From Pseudomonadota bacterium (GTDB lineage Bacteria > Pseudomonadota > Alphaproteobacteria > Acetobacterales > Acetobacteraceae): a DNA stretch of 64,000 bases. A program made the translations under genes and the position numbers. Shown here one piece after another: positions 27,995-38,287 of the stretch (position 1 is its first letter; each line of letters opens with the position of its first letter). The stretch lies in assembly GCA_021805565.1 (NCBI GenBank), contig JAJZFA010000045.1:1-64000 (forward strand), written 5' to 3'. The notes beneath the pieces were generated by a model. The model saw only the letters and a program-made list of their open reading frames with translations. It had not been told where the DNA came from and searched no databases.

Positions 27995-30391
27995 ATGATA
28001 CGCGCTATCCTTATCCTTCTTGCCTTTGCCTTATCCTGGGTGCCGGACCCCGTTTCGGCACAGAAAGCCGGAGCCGCGCCGCCCGCGATCTCGGCCGAAC
28101 AAGCGCGCACGGCGCTGGAGGTCTTGTCCGATCCCGCCAAACGCGCGGAGTTCGCGGCGACCCTGAGCGCGATCGTCAAGGCGCAGCCGGCGGCGCCGAC
28201 CGGGACAGCGGCACTCAAACCGGCCACCCCCGCCGCCGTAACCGGCGTCGAGGGCCTGAAAATCCAACTCCCGCCCAATAGTCTTGGCGCACAGGTGCTG
28301 TTTCGGGCATCCGAATTTGTCAGCCAGATGGGCGACCGGGCGATGGATGCCCTCAACGCCGCGCAAAGCCTGGCCTTGTTGTACGGCTGGGTGGTCGTGA
28401 TGACGACCAACCAAACCGCGCGTTCGCTTCTGGCCGATACGATCTGGCGCATTGCCCTGGTCCTGGCCTGTGCCGCCGCTGTCGAATATGGCCTGCGCTG
28501 GATCATGCGCCACCCAATCGAACGGCTGGAGGGCCTGGCCCCCTTCGTCCGGCCAGTCGCTGCCGGCGATAGTCCCTCCGAACCCGTGGCCCCGGCGACC
28601 GACGATGCGGAGGACGCGCTGGCGCGTGCCGAGGCCGGCAACACAGAAGCGCCTGCCCTCAAGCGATCCGGCCCCACACCATGGATCCTGCTCAAGCGCA
28701 TTCCGCTCATGTTCTCGCGGCTGCTGCTGGAATTGGTGCCGGTTATCGCTATTCTGCTGATCGGCCACCTGATCGCTGGGACCAGCCTGGGAGGGCACCC
28801 CGAAAGCCGGCTGATTGTTCTGGCCGCGATCGATTCATACGCACTCTGCGCGGCGTTGCTCTGCGTTGTACACATGCTGCTGTCGCCAAACGCCTCCCGC
28901 CTGCGGCTGTTTCAGTTGCGCGATACAAACGCGATCTACCTCATGCGCTGGAGCCGCCGGCTCATTCTAATCGGCGTGATCGGCTATGCGATCGGCGAAG
29001 CCGGACTTTTGCTTGGCCTTTCGGATCTCGCTCACGATGCGCTGGACAAAGCCGTTAGTCTGGTTCTGCATATCTGTGTGGCGATCATGGTCGTCCAGAA
29101 GCGTCGGGCCGTGCGTCACTGGCTGCGCGCCGAAGCGGAGGCGACAGGACCGGTTGCAACCGTGCGTAATCGCTTCGCCGGATCGTGGCACTGGATCGCG
29201 CTGTTCTTTTTGACCGCGTCCTGGCTGATATCGGCGATCGAGGTCCGCGATGGATATGTAGTGGTCCTGCATTATTTCATAATCACCGCACTTGTGATGA
29301 TCGGTGCGCGGCTGGCGCTGGTGGTTTTACTGGGAGTAGCGGATCGAATCCTGCTGCCGGCCGTCTCCGAAACCGCCATGCTGTCGCCTGGCCTGCAAAC
29401 AAGACTGCGCCGCTACCATCCGGTGGTGACGCTTGCCTTGCGGGCGATGATCTATCTGTTGGCCATACTTGGTTTGCTGCAACTTTACGGGCTCAACACC
29501 TTCCTCTGGCTGATCGATAGCAACCTTGGCCAACGCATTCTGTCGGCCAGCGGATCGCTGATGCTGACGATCGTTATGGCGTTCGGCGTTTGGGAGGCGA
29601 TCAACGGCGGGTTTCAGCAATATCTGGACCGGCTACAGCGAGAAGCTCAGCTAGCCAAGTCCGCTCGGTTACGAACTTTGCTGCCGCTATTGCGTACAAC
29701 GGTGCTGATCGCGATTGCCGTGGTTGCCGGCCTGATGATCCTGGGAGAAGTCGGAATCAACATTGCGCCTTTGCTGGCCGGTGCGGGCATCGTCGGCGTT
29801 GCTATCGGCTTCGGTTCGCAGAAATTGGTGCAAGACCTGATCACAGGGATTTTTCTTCTGCTGGAAAATGCCATGCAGGTCGGCGATTTCGTTTCCGTCT
29901 CTGGCCTTTCCGGTGTTGTGGAAGCGCTGTCGGTTCGTACCATCCGTCTTCGCGCGGGCGACGGATCGGTCCACATCATTCCGTTCAGTTCGGTGACCAG
30001 CGTGACCAACAGCAATCGTGGACTGGGCAACGCAGCAGTTTCGGTCAGCGTCGGCTATGACGAAGATACCGACCGGGTCGCTGGAGAACTCAAGGAAATC
30101 GTGGCCGGTATGCGGGCCGAGTCCGATTTTTCGGCCAGGATGCTGAGCGACTTCCAGCTTTGGGGAATCGATAAGGTCGATGGAGCACAGGCGACGATCG
30201 TCGGACAGATAGTATGTACGGATTCCGGCCGATGGAGCGTGCAACGCGAATTCAACCGGCGCATGAAGCGACGGTTTCAGGAGCTGGGGATCAGGATTTA
30301 CAACCCGGCACAGTCGGTCGCTGTGACAATGCCGGTCCAGACCCCTGCCGCGAAGGGGGAAGACCATGCACACGCTCAAGCAGCTAACTGA
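27995..30391 (+). CDS. MscS family mechanosensitive channel, large multi-helix type
   Basis: A 798-residue channel with a Sec signal peptide (cleavage near VSAQ, residue 22), a periplasmic stretch to about residue 90, many membrane segments, then the MscS core. The pore helix shows LLAGAGIVGVAIGFGSQKLVQDLI, read in pieces around residues 590-615, with the beta domain GDFVSVSGLSGVVEALSVR. It belongs with the large YbiO/MscK-like channels that release solutes on hypo-osmotic shock. The 2OG-Fe dioxygenase gene overlaps its end by 26 bases. Confidence 0.9.
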   Translation: MIRAILILLAFALSWVPDPVSAQKAGAAPPAISAEQARTALEVLSDPAKRAEFAATLSAIVKAQPAAPTGTAALKPATPAAVTGVEGLKIQLPPNSLGAQVLFRASEFVSQMGDRAMDALNAAQSLALLYGWVVVMTTNQTARSLLADTIWRIALVLACAAAVEYGLRWIMRHPIERLEGLAPFVRPVAAGDSPSEPVAPATDDAEDALARAEAGNTEAPALKRSGPTPWILLKRIPLMFSRLLLELVPVIAILLIGHLIAGTSLGGHPESRLIVLAAIDSYALCAALLCVVHMLLSPNASRLRLFQLRDTNAIYLMRWSRRLILIGVIGYAIGEAGLLLGLSDLAHDALDKAVSLVLHICVAIMVVQKRRAVRHWLRAEAEATGPVATVRNRFAGSWHWIALFFLTASWLISAIEVRDGYVVVLHYFIITALVMIGARLALVVLLGVADRILLPAVSETAMLSPGLQTRLRRYHPVVTLALRAMIYLLAILGLLQLYGLNTFLWLIDSNLGQRILSASGSLMLTIVMAFGVWEAINGGFQQYLDRLQREAQLAKSARLRTLLPLLRTTVLIAIAVVAGLMILGEVGINIAPLLAGAGIVGVAIGFGSQKLVQDLITGIFLLLENAMQVGDFVSVSGLSGVVEALSVRTIRLRAGDGSVHIIPFSSVTSVTNSNRGLGNAAVSVSVGYDEDTDRVAGELKEIVAGMRAESDFSARMLSDFQLWGIDKVDGAQATIVGQIVCTDSGRWSVQREFNRRMKRRFQELGIRIYNPAQSVAVTMPVQTPAAKGEDHAHAQAAN

Positions 30392-31076
30392 TTTGCTCCG
30401 GATCGATGGTTACACCTTCGTTCGGGGTGAGGCGATGCGCGGTTTGCTGGGACAAGCGGGCTCCCTGACCGATTGGGACGTGTTTGCCGCCAGTTGGGAC
30501 GATCTGGGATCCGATACTTACATGGCCGATGGCGGACGATACCGGAAACGGCGCCACGCCGTGTTCGCGGTCGGCGCCGCGGGCGTGGCGCGCCAACCCG
30601 CCCAGCCGCACTACCAAAGCCGCGATTACAATACGCTGAACGGAGGCATCGAACGCTGGTTCGAGCCGGTGACGGAGGTCGTGGGCGCCGGGCCCACGAT
30701 GACCACGATCCTGGTCTTCTGCCGGGACTTATTCGGCATGATCGGCCCAGCCCCTGTCTGGCATGTGGAAATCCACCAGTTCCGCATCGAGGCAAGGTTC
30801 GGCCTGGAGGGCCGCCCGACCCCCGAGGGCCTGCATCGCGATGGCGTGGATTACGTGCTCGTGCTGATGGTGAACCGCCGCAATATCGCCAGCGGTATGA
30901 CCTCGGTACATGATCTGGCGGGGACCGCACTAGGCCACTTCACCCTGACCGCGCCGTTCGACGCGGCCCTGGTGGACGATGCACGGGTGTTGCACGGGGT
31001 AACGCCGGTGGAGCCGCTCGATCCGGCGGAACCCGGCTATCGCGATGTGCTGGTGGTGACGTTCCGTCGCGGCTAA
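30366..31076 (+). CDS. 2OG-Fe dioxygenase family protein
   Basis: A 236-residue protein of the 2OG-Fe dioxygenase family (type typified by isoleucine/leucine hydroxylases). The double-stranded beta-helix metal site is HRDGVDYVLVLM (His-x-Asp) near residue 155, and the distal His is probably in ARVLHGVTPV near residue 210. It overlaps the MscS reading frame by 26 bases, so expression is likely coupled. Small-molecule or amino-acid hydroxylation is likely; the substrate is unknown. Confidence 0.8.
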   Translation: MHTLKQLTDLLRIDGYTFVRGEAMRGLLGQAGSLTDWDVFAASWDDLGSDTYMADGGRYRKRRHAVFAVGAAGVARQPAQPHYQSRDYNTLNGGIERWFEPVTEVVGAGPTMTTILVFCRDLFGMIGPAPVWHVEIHQFRIEARFGLEGRPTPEGLHRDGVDYVLVLMVNRRNIASGMTSVHDLAGTALGHFTLTAPFDAALVDDARVLHGVTPVEPLDPAEPGYRDVLVVTFRRG

Positions 31077-31168
31077 GCCATTGCGGCAAACGGTTGCCGA
31101 TCCGGTCCTCTCTCTCATTACGACATCCACCCGCCGGTGCAGGCTGTTTTCCATGCCGAACCACAGTC

Positions 31169-31203
31169 CGGCACCGCAATCCGAAGCGATCGTTGCTCGG
31201 CGT
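31169..31203. repeat. Dispersed 35-base repeat, copy 1
   Basis: This intergenic 35-mer matches 38656-38690 at 30 of 35 positions, including an exact 17-base core CCGCAATCCGAAGCGAT. It sits four bases from the hemC stop, between convergent genes. The second copy has the same placement relative to a minus-strand stop. Confidence 0.6.
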
Positions 31204-31207
31204 ATTC

Positions 31208-32149
31208 TCAGGCGAACAGATCGGCGGGGCTGTTGCCGCGCAGCATCGCGCCGAGTTCCTCGCCCATGCGCTTTGCGTCGGTCGCAGCGCCATCCAGCGT
31301 GCGTTTCAGCAGGAACGATCCGTCGGCACGGGCGACCAGGCCCGTCAGCGACAGACGTCCATCCGGCAACAGGCGGGCGTGGGCGCCGATCGGGGTGCGG
31401 CACGACCCGTCCAGGCTGGCCAGCAATCCCCGTTCCGCCGTGGCGGCGATGCGGGCAGCGGAGTCCTCCATTGCCGCCAGCGTCGCGCGCAGCCTTGTAT
31501 CCCCGGCGCGCACTGTCACGCCGACAATGCCCTGCGCAGCCGCGGGGACCATGATATCCGGGTTCAGGACGACCATGCCTGGCACGTCGATTTCCAGTCT
31601 GCGCAGGCCGGCCAGTGCCAGCAGGCTGGCCTGGAACTCGCCAGCGTTCAGCTTACGCAGCCGGGTTTGCACATTGCCTCGGATGGACGCGACCCGCAGA
31701 TCGGGCCGGCGGTGCAGCAACTGCGCCTGGCGGCGAACCGACGACGTGCCGACCAGTGCCGCATTCGGAAGGGCATCGAACGGATCGGGGGCCTCCGCCG
31801 CTGATCGCGGATCGCTTATTATAAGAACATCGCGCGGGTCTTCGCGCCGCAGCACGCAGCCAAGCTCGATCCCCGGCGGCAATGCCGTTTCCAGGTCCTT
31901 CAGGCTGTGAACCGCGCAGTCGATGCGGTTGTCCAGCAGCGCCTCATGAATTTCCTTGGCGAACAATCCCTTGCCGCCGATATCGGCCAGCGGCCGGTCC
32001 AGAATCGCGTCGCCGGTGGTGGCGATAACGATTTCTTCCCCTGCGTCCGCGCCGGGAATGGCGGCGAGAAGTCGCAGAAAGGTGCGGGTTTGCACCAGCG
32101 CCAGCGGGGAACCCCGGGTGCCGGTGCGGATGGATGGGGCGGTGTTCAT
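31208..32149 (-). CDS. hemC: Hydroxymethylbilane synthase (porphobilinogen deaminase)
   Basis: This enzyme polymerises four porphobilinogens into hydroxymethylbilane in heme biosynthesis. The 313-residue protein has TRGSPLALVQ at the N terminus, AVHSLKDLE, GTSSVRRQAQLL, and the dipyrromethane-cofactor Cys250 in LDGSCRTPIGAHA. It follows pgm on the same strand after 41 bases. Confidence 0.97.
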   Translation of the reverse strand: MNTAPSIRTGTRGSPLALVQTRTFLRLLAAIPGADAGEEIVIATTGDAILDRPLADIGGKGLFAKEIHEALLDNRIDCAVHSLKDLETALPPGIELGCVLRREDPRDVLIISDPRSAAEAPDPFDALPNAALVGTSSVRRQAQLLHRRPDLRVASIRGNVQTRLRKLNAGEFQASLLALAGLRRLEIDVPGMVVLNPDIMVPAAAQGIVGVTVRAGDTRLRATLAAMEDSAARIAATAERGLLASLDGSCRTPIGAHARLLPDGRLSLTGLVARADGSFLLKRTLDGAATDAKRMGEELGAMLRGNSPADLFA

Positions 32150-32190
32150 GCCGCCTGTTTAGCAGTTCGGTGCGGCGCCGGAAGGGGCGA

Positions 32191-33849
32191 TCAGGGCCCT
32201 TCCGCCGCAAACAGCCGCGAAACGGCGTCCTGCGCCTCATGCTGGATGCGTCGCAGTTGGTCTTCGCCGTGGAAACTCTCGGCGTAGATTTTATAGACGT
32301 CTTCGGTTCCGGACGGCCGAGCGGCGAACCAGCCGTTTTCTGTGACAACCTTGATGCCGCCGAACGCGGCGTTGTTTCCGGGCGCGGTCGTCATTGCCGC
32401 GACGACCGGATCCCCAGCCAGGGTTTTCAGGCCAAGGCGGTCCGGTGTCGCCCGTTTCAGCACATCCTTCTGCCGAACCGTTGCCGGCGCGTCGATCCGT
32501 TCGTAAAACGGCACGCCCAGCGATCCGGTTAGCTTATTGAACATTTCGTTCGGGTCGCGTCCGCTAACGGCGGTTATTTCGGCGGCCAGCAGTCCGGCGA
32601 TCAGGCCGTCCTTGTCCGTGCTCCATACCGATCCGTCGCGGGCGGAGAACGACGCGCCAGCGCTTTCCTCCCCAGCGAAACCCAGCGACCCATCGATCAG
32701 GCCATCGACGAACCATTTGAAGCCGACAGGGACCTCGAGGACCGGGACGCCTAGGCTGGCCGCCACCCGGTCGATGATGCCGCTGCTGACGATGGTTTTG
32801 CCGACGGCGCGCCCGCTGCCCCAGCCGGGGCGGTTGGCGAACAAATAAGCGATGGCCGCGGCAAGGTAATGGTTCGGGTTCATCAGACCGCCCGACCGGG
32901 TGACGATCCCGTGCCGGTCGGCATCGGTATCGTTGGCGAACGCCACGTCGAACGAGTCGCGCATGCCGATCAGCCGCGCCATGGCATAGGGGGAGGAGCA
33001 ATCCATGCGGATTTTTCCGTCCCAGTCGGCGGTCATGAAGCCGAACGCCGGATCGACCGTGTCGCTGACGACCGCCGCGGCGATGCCGTAGCGCTCGATG
33101 ATGGGTTGCCAGTATTGCACGCTGGCGCCACCCAGCGGATCGATTCCGATCTTCACGCCGGACGCCCGGATCGCCGCCATATCCACAACGCCGCCGAGGC
33201 CGGCGACGTAGGGTCCGATATAGTCGTGACGATGGACGTTGGGCGCGGTCAGTGCCCGGTTTAGCGGGATGCGGCGCACCCCGTTCAGGCTGTTTTCCAG
33301 CAGCGCGTTGGCGGCGCGTTCGATGGCGCCGGTAATCGCGGTATCCGCGGGTCCCCCATTGGGCGGGTTGTATTTGAAGCCGCCGTCTTCCGGCGGGTTA
33401 TGCGACGGGGTGATCACGACCCCGTCGGCCAGGTTATGCGTGCGGTTCCGGTTGTAGGTCAGGATGGCATGAGAGATGACGGGCGTGGGCGTAAAGCCGC
33501 CTTGCGCGTCGATCATGGTTTCAACGCCGTTGGCGGCGAACACCTCCAGCGCGCTGGCAAAGGCCGGTTCCGACAAAGCGTGGGTGTCGATGCCGACGAA
33601 CAGCGGACCGCCGATGCCGGCCTGAATCCGGTGCTGACAGATGGCTTGGGCGATCGCCAGGATATGGGCTTCGTTGAACGCATTGGCGAAGGCCGATCCG
33701 CGATGGCCGGACGTGCCGAAGGCGACACGTTGCGCTGCGATTCCCGGGTCGGGCCGGCCGGCGAAGTAGGCGGTAACGAGCCGCGGCGTGTTGACCCGCG
33801 CCGCCGGAGCGAGCGTTTTCCCTGCGTATGGACTGATTGTGTGCGCCAT
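32191..33849 (-). CDS. pgm: Alpha-D-glucose phosphate-specific phosphoglucomutase
   Basis: A 552-residue phosphoglucomutase interconverting glucose 1- and 6-phosphate. It has GTSGHRGSA near the N terminus, the phosphoserine loop [20 protein letters not shown] (about residue 135), the metal loop [10 protein letters not shown] and GEESAGASF. The gene is first of a two-gene set with hemC. Confidence 0.95.
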   Translation of the reverse strand: MAHTISPYAGKTLAPAARVNTPRLVTAYFAGRPDPGIAAQRVAFGTSGHRGSAFANAFNEAHILAIAQAICQHRIQAGIGGPLFVGIDTHALSEPAFASALEVFAANGVETMIDAQGGFTPTPVISHAILTYNRNRTHNLADGVVITPSHNPPEDGGFKYNPPNGGPADTAITGAIERAANALLENSLNGVRRIPLNRALTAPNVHRHDYIGPYVAGLGGVVDMAAIRASGVKIGIDPLGGASVQYWQPIIERYGIAAAVVSDTVDPAFGFMTADWDGKIRMDCSSPYAMARLIGMRDSFDVAFANDTDADRHGIVTRSGGLMNPNHYLAAAIAYLFANRPGWGSGRAVGKTIVSSGIIDRVAASLGVPVLEVPVGFKWFVDGLIDGSLGFAGEESAGASFSARDGSVWSTDKDGLIAGLLAAEITAVSGRDPNEMFNKLTGSLGVPFYERIDAPATVRQKDVLKRATPDRLGLKTLAGDPVVAAMTTAPGNNAAFGGIKVVTENGWFAARPSGTEDVYKIYAESFHGEDQLRRIQHEAQDAVSRLFAAEGP

Positions 33850-34223
33850 TGCCGTTTTCCTTCCAAACTGCCGGTATTAAGCCAATGCGCCATCCGGGCG
33901 GCGACGGAAAACTGGGGGCGCGACTGGCATCTGTGACAAAAATACTACAGCCCGTGTCTCTTACACCATCGCAGGCGTTCCAGCGGTTGACGCTATCGGC
34001 TCAACGCGCATAACGTGTTTTTAACAAAACGCCATCCCTGTCGTCACGGCAGTCGAATATGTCGACACGGCGTAGCGATCGGGAGCGGTATAAAAATAGT
34101 TGCGCGTAACGGGTCAGGCACACGAAATCGGCGTATTGCCTGTGGCCTCAATCCAAACCTGCCTGCTTCGGTCGCCCATTGGGAAGCCGGCGACAGTCAG
34201 TCTGTTTCGGAGGAATGTTCGTT
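33850..34223. other. Intergenic region between divergent pgm and lipoprotein genes
   Basis: This divergent promoter region of about 370 bases is slightly AT-richer than the flanks around 33930-34100. I could not assign promoters with confidence. No ORF with protein-like sequence, no tRNA and no riboswitch was recognised. A strong GGAGGA ribosome site at its right end serves the lipoprotein gene. Confidence 0.4.
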
Positions 34224-34967
34224 GTGATATCGGTTCTCAATAGTAATTTCCTGGTCCGTGCGTTGCGTGAAATGCCACGTATGGCTGCGATTCCATCGGC
34301 TTCGGTGGCTGCTGTTGTGCTGCTTCTGTCAGGCTGCGCCAATCCTGGCGCCACGGCACTGGACACAAACGTTCCCCTGAAAGCCGCGCCCGATCTGGCT
34401 GGGGCGGCGACCCCCGGTGCGCGGGTTTGGCGGTCGCCGGACATTGCGTCTTATGATCGTTCGATCAAGGCTTACATGATTCCGGCTGCCACGGTGTTTC
34501 GTGGTCAGGGTTCTTCATTTGCCGATTTGACTCCGGAACAGGCCGATTCGGTGGCGGCTAACCTGACCAAGGAAGTCCGGGCCGAAATGGGCCACCGGTT
34601 CAAGATCGTGAACGCCGCCGGTCCTGGGGTTGCCACAATCGATCTGGTTGTGGCGAAAATTTCGCCGCCGCAGCCGAATTACAATCAAAGCGGCATCTAT
34701 CCGGAACCTTTGCCGGGCATGCCCAACAGAAACGTGTTTTTGCCGGGCACAGTGACGATTTCCGGTAAGATTGTCGATTCTACGTCCGGCAATCTGGTAG
34801 CGGCTTTCGTGGCGCCGGTCAGCCCAACCGTGATGGATCTGCCAAATCCTGGACAACCGGCCCGGGCGCTGGATTACGCGATGGCGGCAAACAGTCAGTT
34901 TGCGGCCGATCTGACCCGGTCGATTGTTCGCGAACGTCAGGCCAGCTCGGCGATGACACCGAAATAA
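34224..34967 (+). CDS. DUF3313-like lipoprotein
   Basis: A 247-residue predicted lipoprotein. A Sec type II signal ends at Cys38 (LLLSGC), followed by a soluble domain with the DUF3313 pattern (SIKAYMIPAATVF, then VDLVVAKISP-like strands and AAFVAP). The GTG at 34224 is favoured because GGAGGA lies nine bases upstream; the ATG at 34215 is only one base from that site. Function is unknown, probably envelope-associated. The OprB-like porin follows after about 105 bases. Confidence 0.75.
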   Translation: MISVLNSNFLVRALREMPRMAAIPSASVAAVVLLLSGCANPGATALDTNVPLKAAPDLAGAATPGARVWRSPDIASYDRSIKAYMIPAATVFRGQGSSFADLTPEQADSVAANLTKEVRAEMGHRFKIVNAAGPGVATIDLVVAKISPPQPNYNQSGIYPEPLPGMPNRNVFLPGTVTISGKIVDSTSGNLVAAFVAPVSPTVMDLPNPGQPARALDYAMAANSQFAADLTRSIVRERQASSAMTPK

Positions 34968-35073
34968 GTTTACGAATCGTCCGGTGCGACCCGATGTCCG
35001 GGCGCGCCGGGTGGCCGATGTCCTAAACCGTTGCATCGGCAACGTCCTTAGACACTCTAAACAGGAGACTTAA

Positions 35074-36399
35074 ATGAGTAAGAAACGTGGTGTCACTTAC
35101 ACCAGCCGGGCGGTGGTAGCCTGTGCCTTGGCAGCAGTCGGAGCGCCGGCTTTTGCTCAAAGTGCAGCGCCTGCCGCGGCTCCCACAAACGGGTTCGATT
35201 CCATTGTCGCGCTTGGCCAAAATCTGGCGGCGAAGGGCGTGTTTATCGACCTGGGTTACAACGAAACCGTCTCGGCACTCGTTTCGGGTGGCCTTGGGCA
35301 GAAGGGTGTCATGCCCGCGGGAAACGCGGCTGCCTTTATCACTCTCGATCTTCAAACGATGCTGGGTATTCCAAGCGCATCGTTGCACATTGCGTTTAAC
35401 GAACGTAGCGGCATCGGCCTTGGCTACGGCGGACTGGGTGGGACAAGCGCCCTGCTGCAGGCTGACCAGGAGCCGCTGAACTGGAATATGTCGCAGTTCT
35501 TCTGGGAACAGGGTTTCCTGAACGACCGTATTGACATCGTTGCCGGCCGCACTCAGCCGACATTCGACTTCATGTTCTCCGACGTGTCGTGTGCGTTCGT
35601 CAGTTCCATTATTTGTGCGCAGCCGGGTTCGTTCTACTTCATGCAGGACAGTTCCCCGTTCGGTTGGTCACAGTGGGGCGGTCGCATCAACATCCAGGCG
35701 ACGCCGGAGATTTACATCCGCGCGGGTTTGTATAACGAGGATCCGAGCCAGGCTGGATATATGTCCACCGGTTTCAACTGGAACGCAGAGCACTCGGTCG
35801 GTGTGTTTGCCCCAGTTGAGGTCGGCTATCAGACAAGCTTCAGATCCGCCGCCCTTCCCTCGAAATACGATGTTGGCTTCTACGTGGACACCGCTGCCTA
35901 TGCTCCTGTCGGTGGCGGGGCGGAAAAGCGGGATCGTACGTCGTTCTGGGCGCAGGCCGAGCAGACAATCTGGCGTCCGAATCGGGAAACCAATCAGAGT
36001 GTGACACTGTTCGCCGGTGCGGTTACTTATAGCGGCGGCGGCCCGTTCTGGGGGCAGTATGACGTTGGTCTGTACGACCGGGCACCGTTTGGTGCGGTCA
36101 GGCCGCGCGACACCTTGGGGTTCATTGCTACCAAGTATATCGAAAATACGGCGTACAGCAGCCCCGCTTACAGGGCTAACCCGAACAACCAGTATGCGTT
36201 CGAACTGAACTACGCCCTGAGCATCATCCCAGGGCTGACGCTGACGCCGTTCGTCCAATATGTGATCAATCCTGACAACCCGTTCAATCAGGTAAACACG
36301 TCCGGATCGACACACCTGGCAAACGACACCGTCGTCGGTTTTCAGGTGATTATCAGCCCCACGGCTATCTTCCAGTTCCCGCACTTCATTCCGCACTAA
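35074..36399 (+). CDS. OprB-family carbohydrate-selective porin
   Basis: A 441-residue outer-membrane beta-barrel with a Sec signal (cleavage near PAFAQ, residue 29). The body alternates aromatic-rich amphipathic strands (LNWNMSQFFWEQGFLNDRIDIVAGR, read in parts) and includes the OprB-type FAFELNYALSIIPGLTLTPFVQY-like end. GGAGA precedes the ATG. A strong hairpin terminator follows. It probably mediates sugar uptake and lies next to zwf. Confidence 0.88.
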   Translation: MSKKRGVTYTSRAVVACALAAVGAPAFAQSAAPAAAPTNGFDSIVALGQNLAAKGVFIDLGYNETVSALVSGGLGQKGVMPAGNAAAFITLDLQTMLGIPSASLHIAFNERSGIGLGYGGLGGTSALLQADQEPLNWNMSQFFWEQGFLNDRIDIVAGRTQPTFDFMFSDVSCAFVSSIICAQPGSFYFMQDSSPFGWSQWGGRINIQATPEIYIRAGLYNEDPSQAGYMSTGFNWNAEHSVGVFAPVEVGYQTSFRSAALPSKYDVGFYVDTAAYAPVGGGAEKRDRTSFWAQAEQTIWRPNRETNQSVTLFAGAVTYSGGGPFWGQYDVGLYDRAPFGAVRPRDTLGFIATKYIENTAYSSPAYRANPNNQYAFELNYALSIIPGLTLTPFVQYVINPDNPFNQVNTSGSTHLANDTVVGFQVIISPTAIFQFPHFIPH

Positions 36400-36437
36400 C
36401 CACTGCGGCTAAAGCCTGACGGCCTCAGCCAATATGT

Positions 36438-36472
36438 AAGGGCGGCGGAGCAATCCGCCGCCCTTATTCGTT
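36438..36472 (+). terminator. Intrinsic terminator after the porin gene
   Basis: A perfect 12-bp stem (AAGGGCGGCGGA with TCCGCCGCCCTT) and a GCAA tetraloop are followed by a T-containing tail, 39 bases after the porin stop. It may also act on the convergent zwf transcript. Confidence 0.85.
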
Positions 36473-36586
36473 TGTGTTCGGTGCCAGGCATATTCCCGGC
36501 ACGCAATTCAAAGCGCGGACACCGGCGTCCGCCGGTTTGTCGGGCGGAATCGAAGTCCCGGCTCTGGGCTGGCCGGTGCGAGAAAC

Positions 36587-38062
36587 CTATGGTACTTCCT
36601 CATGCCACGTCCGCCCGTCACGTTCGATCAGTGCGATCGCCGCGGTCGGACCCCAGCTTCCCGCCGGATAGGGGCGAGGATGATCCGGCCTTGCGGCCCA
36701 GGCTTCCAGGATCGGCTCGACCCAGGTCCAGGCGGCTTCCACTTCGTCGTGGCGCATGAACAGGGTCGGGTTGCCGCGCACGGTGTCCATCAGCAGGCGC
36801 TCATACGCATCGGGGAAGCGCTTGCCGAAAGTCTTTTCGAAGCTGATATCCAGGCCGGTGGGCGATAGCCGCAACCCGCCGGGACCGGGGTCCTTGGTCA
36901 TCATCTCCAGCCGCATGCCTTCCTCGGGTTGCAGCCGGATAATCAGCGTGTTGGGGCGCCAATCGGCCGTTTCGGGGGGGAAGATGGAGAATGGCGGCGA
37001 ACGAAACTGGATGACGATCTCGGATCCTTTCGCCGGCAGCCGCTTGCCGGTGCGGAGGTAGAACGGCACGCCGGCCCAGCGCCAGGTGCGAATTTCCGCC
37101 TTCAGCGCGACGAAGCTTTCGGTGGAAGACGGGTCTTCCGCGCCCAGGTCTTCCAGGTAACCGGGCACCGGCTTGCCGTCGATGGCGCCCCTCGTGTACT
37201 GGCCGCGCACCGTCAGGGCGGCGACCTCATGCGGTTCCATCGGTTTCAGCGCGCGCAGCACCTTCAGCTTTTCGTCGCGCACCCGGTCGGCATCCAGCGA
37301 CACCGGCGGGTCCATCGCGATCAGGCACAGCAGTTGCAGCATGTGGTTCTGCAGCATGTCGCGCATGGCGCCGGATTTGTCGTAATAGCCGCCGCGGCCT
37401 TCCAGCCCAACGGTTTCGGATACCGTGATTTGCACATGGTCGATGACATCGGCGGTCCACAGGCGCTCGAAGATCGTGTTGGCGAAACGCAGCGCCATCA
37501 GGTTCTGCACGGTTTCCTTGCCAAGATAGTGATCGATGCGGAACGTCTGCGATTCGGTAAAGACCTTGCCCACGTCGTCGATGATCGTCCGGGCGGAGGC
37601 GAGATCGTGGCCGATCGGCTTTTCCAGTACGACGCGGGACAGGTCGGTGACCAGCCCGTTGGCGCCCAACGCCTGACAGACCGGGCCATAAAGATCGGGC
37701 GAGGTGGCGAGGTAAAATACGCGCACGCGGCCTTTATCGAGTACCCGGTCGAACAGGGTCCAGTCCGCGTCCGGGGCGGTGGCGTCGATCGCCACGTAAT
37801 GGAGTTGCCCGGCGAAGGCGCGTATCGCGTCCTGGTCCTGGTCGCCGGCGGCGACGTGCTGTTCCAGCGCCCTGATGGCCCGGGCGCGAAAATCGTCATC
37901 CGTCAGTCTAGACCGAGCGGCGCCGACGATGCGGGATCCGGCCTGCATCTGGCCATCGCGAAAGCGGTAGTACAATGCAGGTAGCAATTTCCTCAGTGTC
38001 AGGTCGCCGGTGGCGCCGAAGACGACGCAATCGAAAACGGCGACGGGAATGATCTTTGGCAT
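36587..38062 (-). CDS. zwf: Glucose-6-phosphate 1-dehydrogenase
   Basis: This enzyme oxidises glucose 6-phosphate to 6-phosphogluconolactone for the pentose phosphate and Entner-Doudoroff routes. The 491-residue protein has the N-terminal FGATGDLTLRKLLPALY cofactor site, catalytic RIDHYLGKETVQNLM and EKPIGHDL. It is alone on its strand, convergent with the porin; no pgl or gnd gene is adjacent. Confidence 0.96.
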   Translation of the reverse strand: MPKIIPVAVFDCVVFGATGDLTLRKLLPALYYRFRDGQMQAGSRIVGAARSRLTDDDFRARAIRALEQHVAAGDQDQDAIRAFAGQLHYVAIDATAPDADWTLFDRVLDKGRVRVFYLATSPDLYGPVCQALGANGLVTDLSRVVLEKPIGHDLASARTIIDDVGKVFTESQTFRIDHYLGKETVQNLMALRFANTIFERLWTADVIDHVQITVSETVGLEGRGGYYDKSGAMRDMLQNHMLQLLCLIAMDPPVSLDADRVRDEKLKVLRALKPMEPHEVAALTVRGQYTRGAIDGKPVPGYLEDLGAEDPSSTESFVALKAEIRTWRWAGVPFYLRTGKRLPAKGSEIVIQFRSPPFSIFPPETADWRPNTLIIRLQPEEGMRLEMMTKDPGPGGLRLSPTGLDISFEKTFGKRFPDAYERLLMDTVRGNPTLFMRHDEVEAAWTWVEPILEAWAARPDHPRPYPAGSWGPTAAIALIERDGRTWHEEVP

Positions 38063-38287
38063 GCGGCGGTCTCCTGGCCGGCGGACTTCGCGGGTGCAAT
38101 ATTACCTGTAGCTCAAGTGTGAGGATCCGGCCACGGGGGCCTGTTATTCCGGTTCGGCGGCGGTGCCGGCTGGCAGGGTGGTAATGCGATCCGGTGCCGC
38201 GTGCGGCAATGCCGGTTAAGCGGTGCTCTGGCCGAGCGCTGGGTGTTGGCTTAAAAGGCAGCGAACTGTTTCAATCAGGAGCGCATC

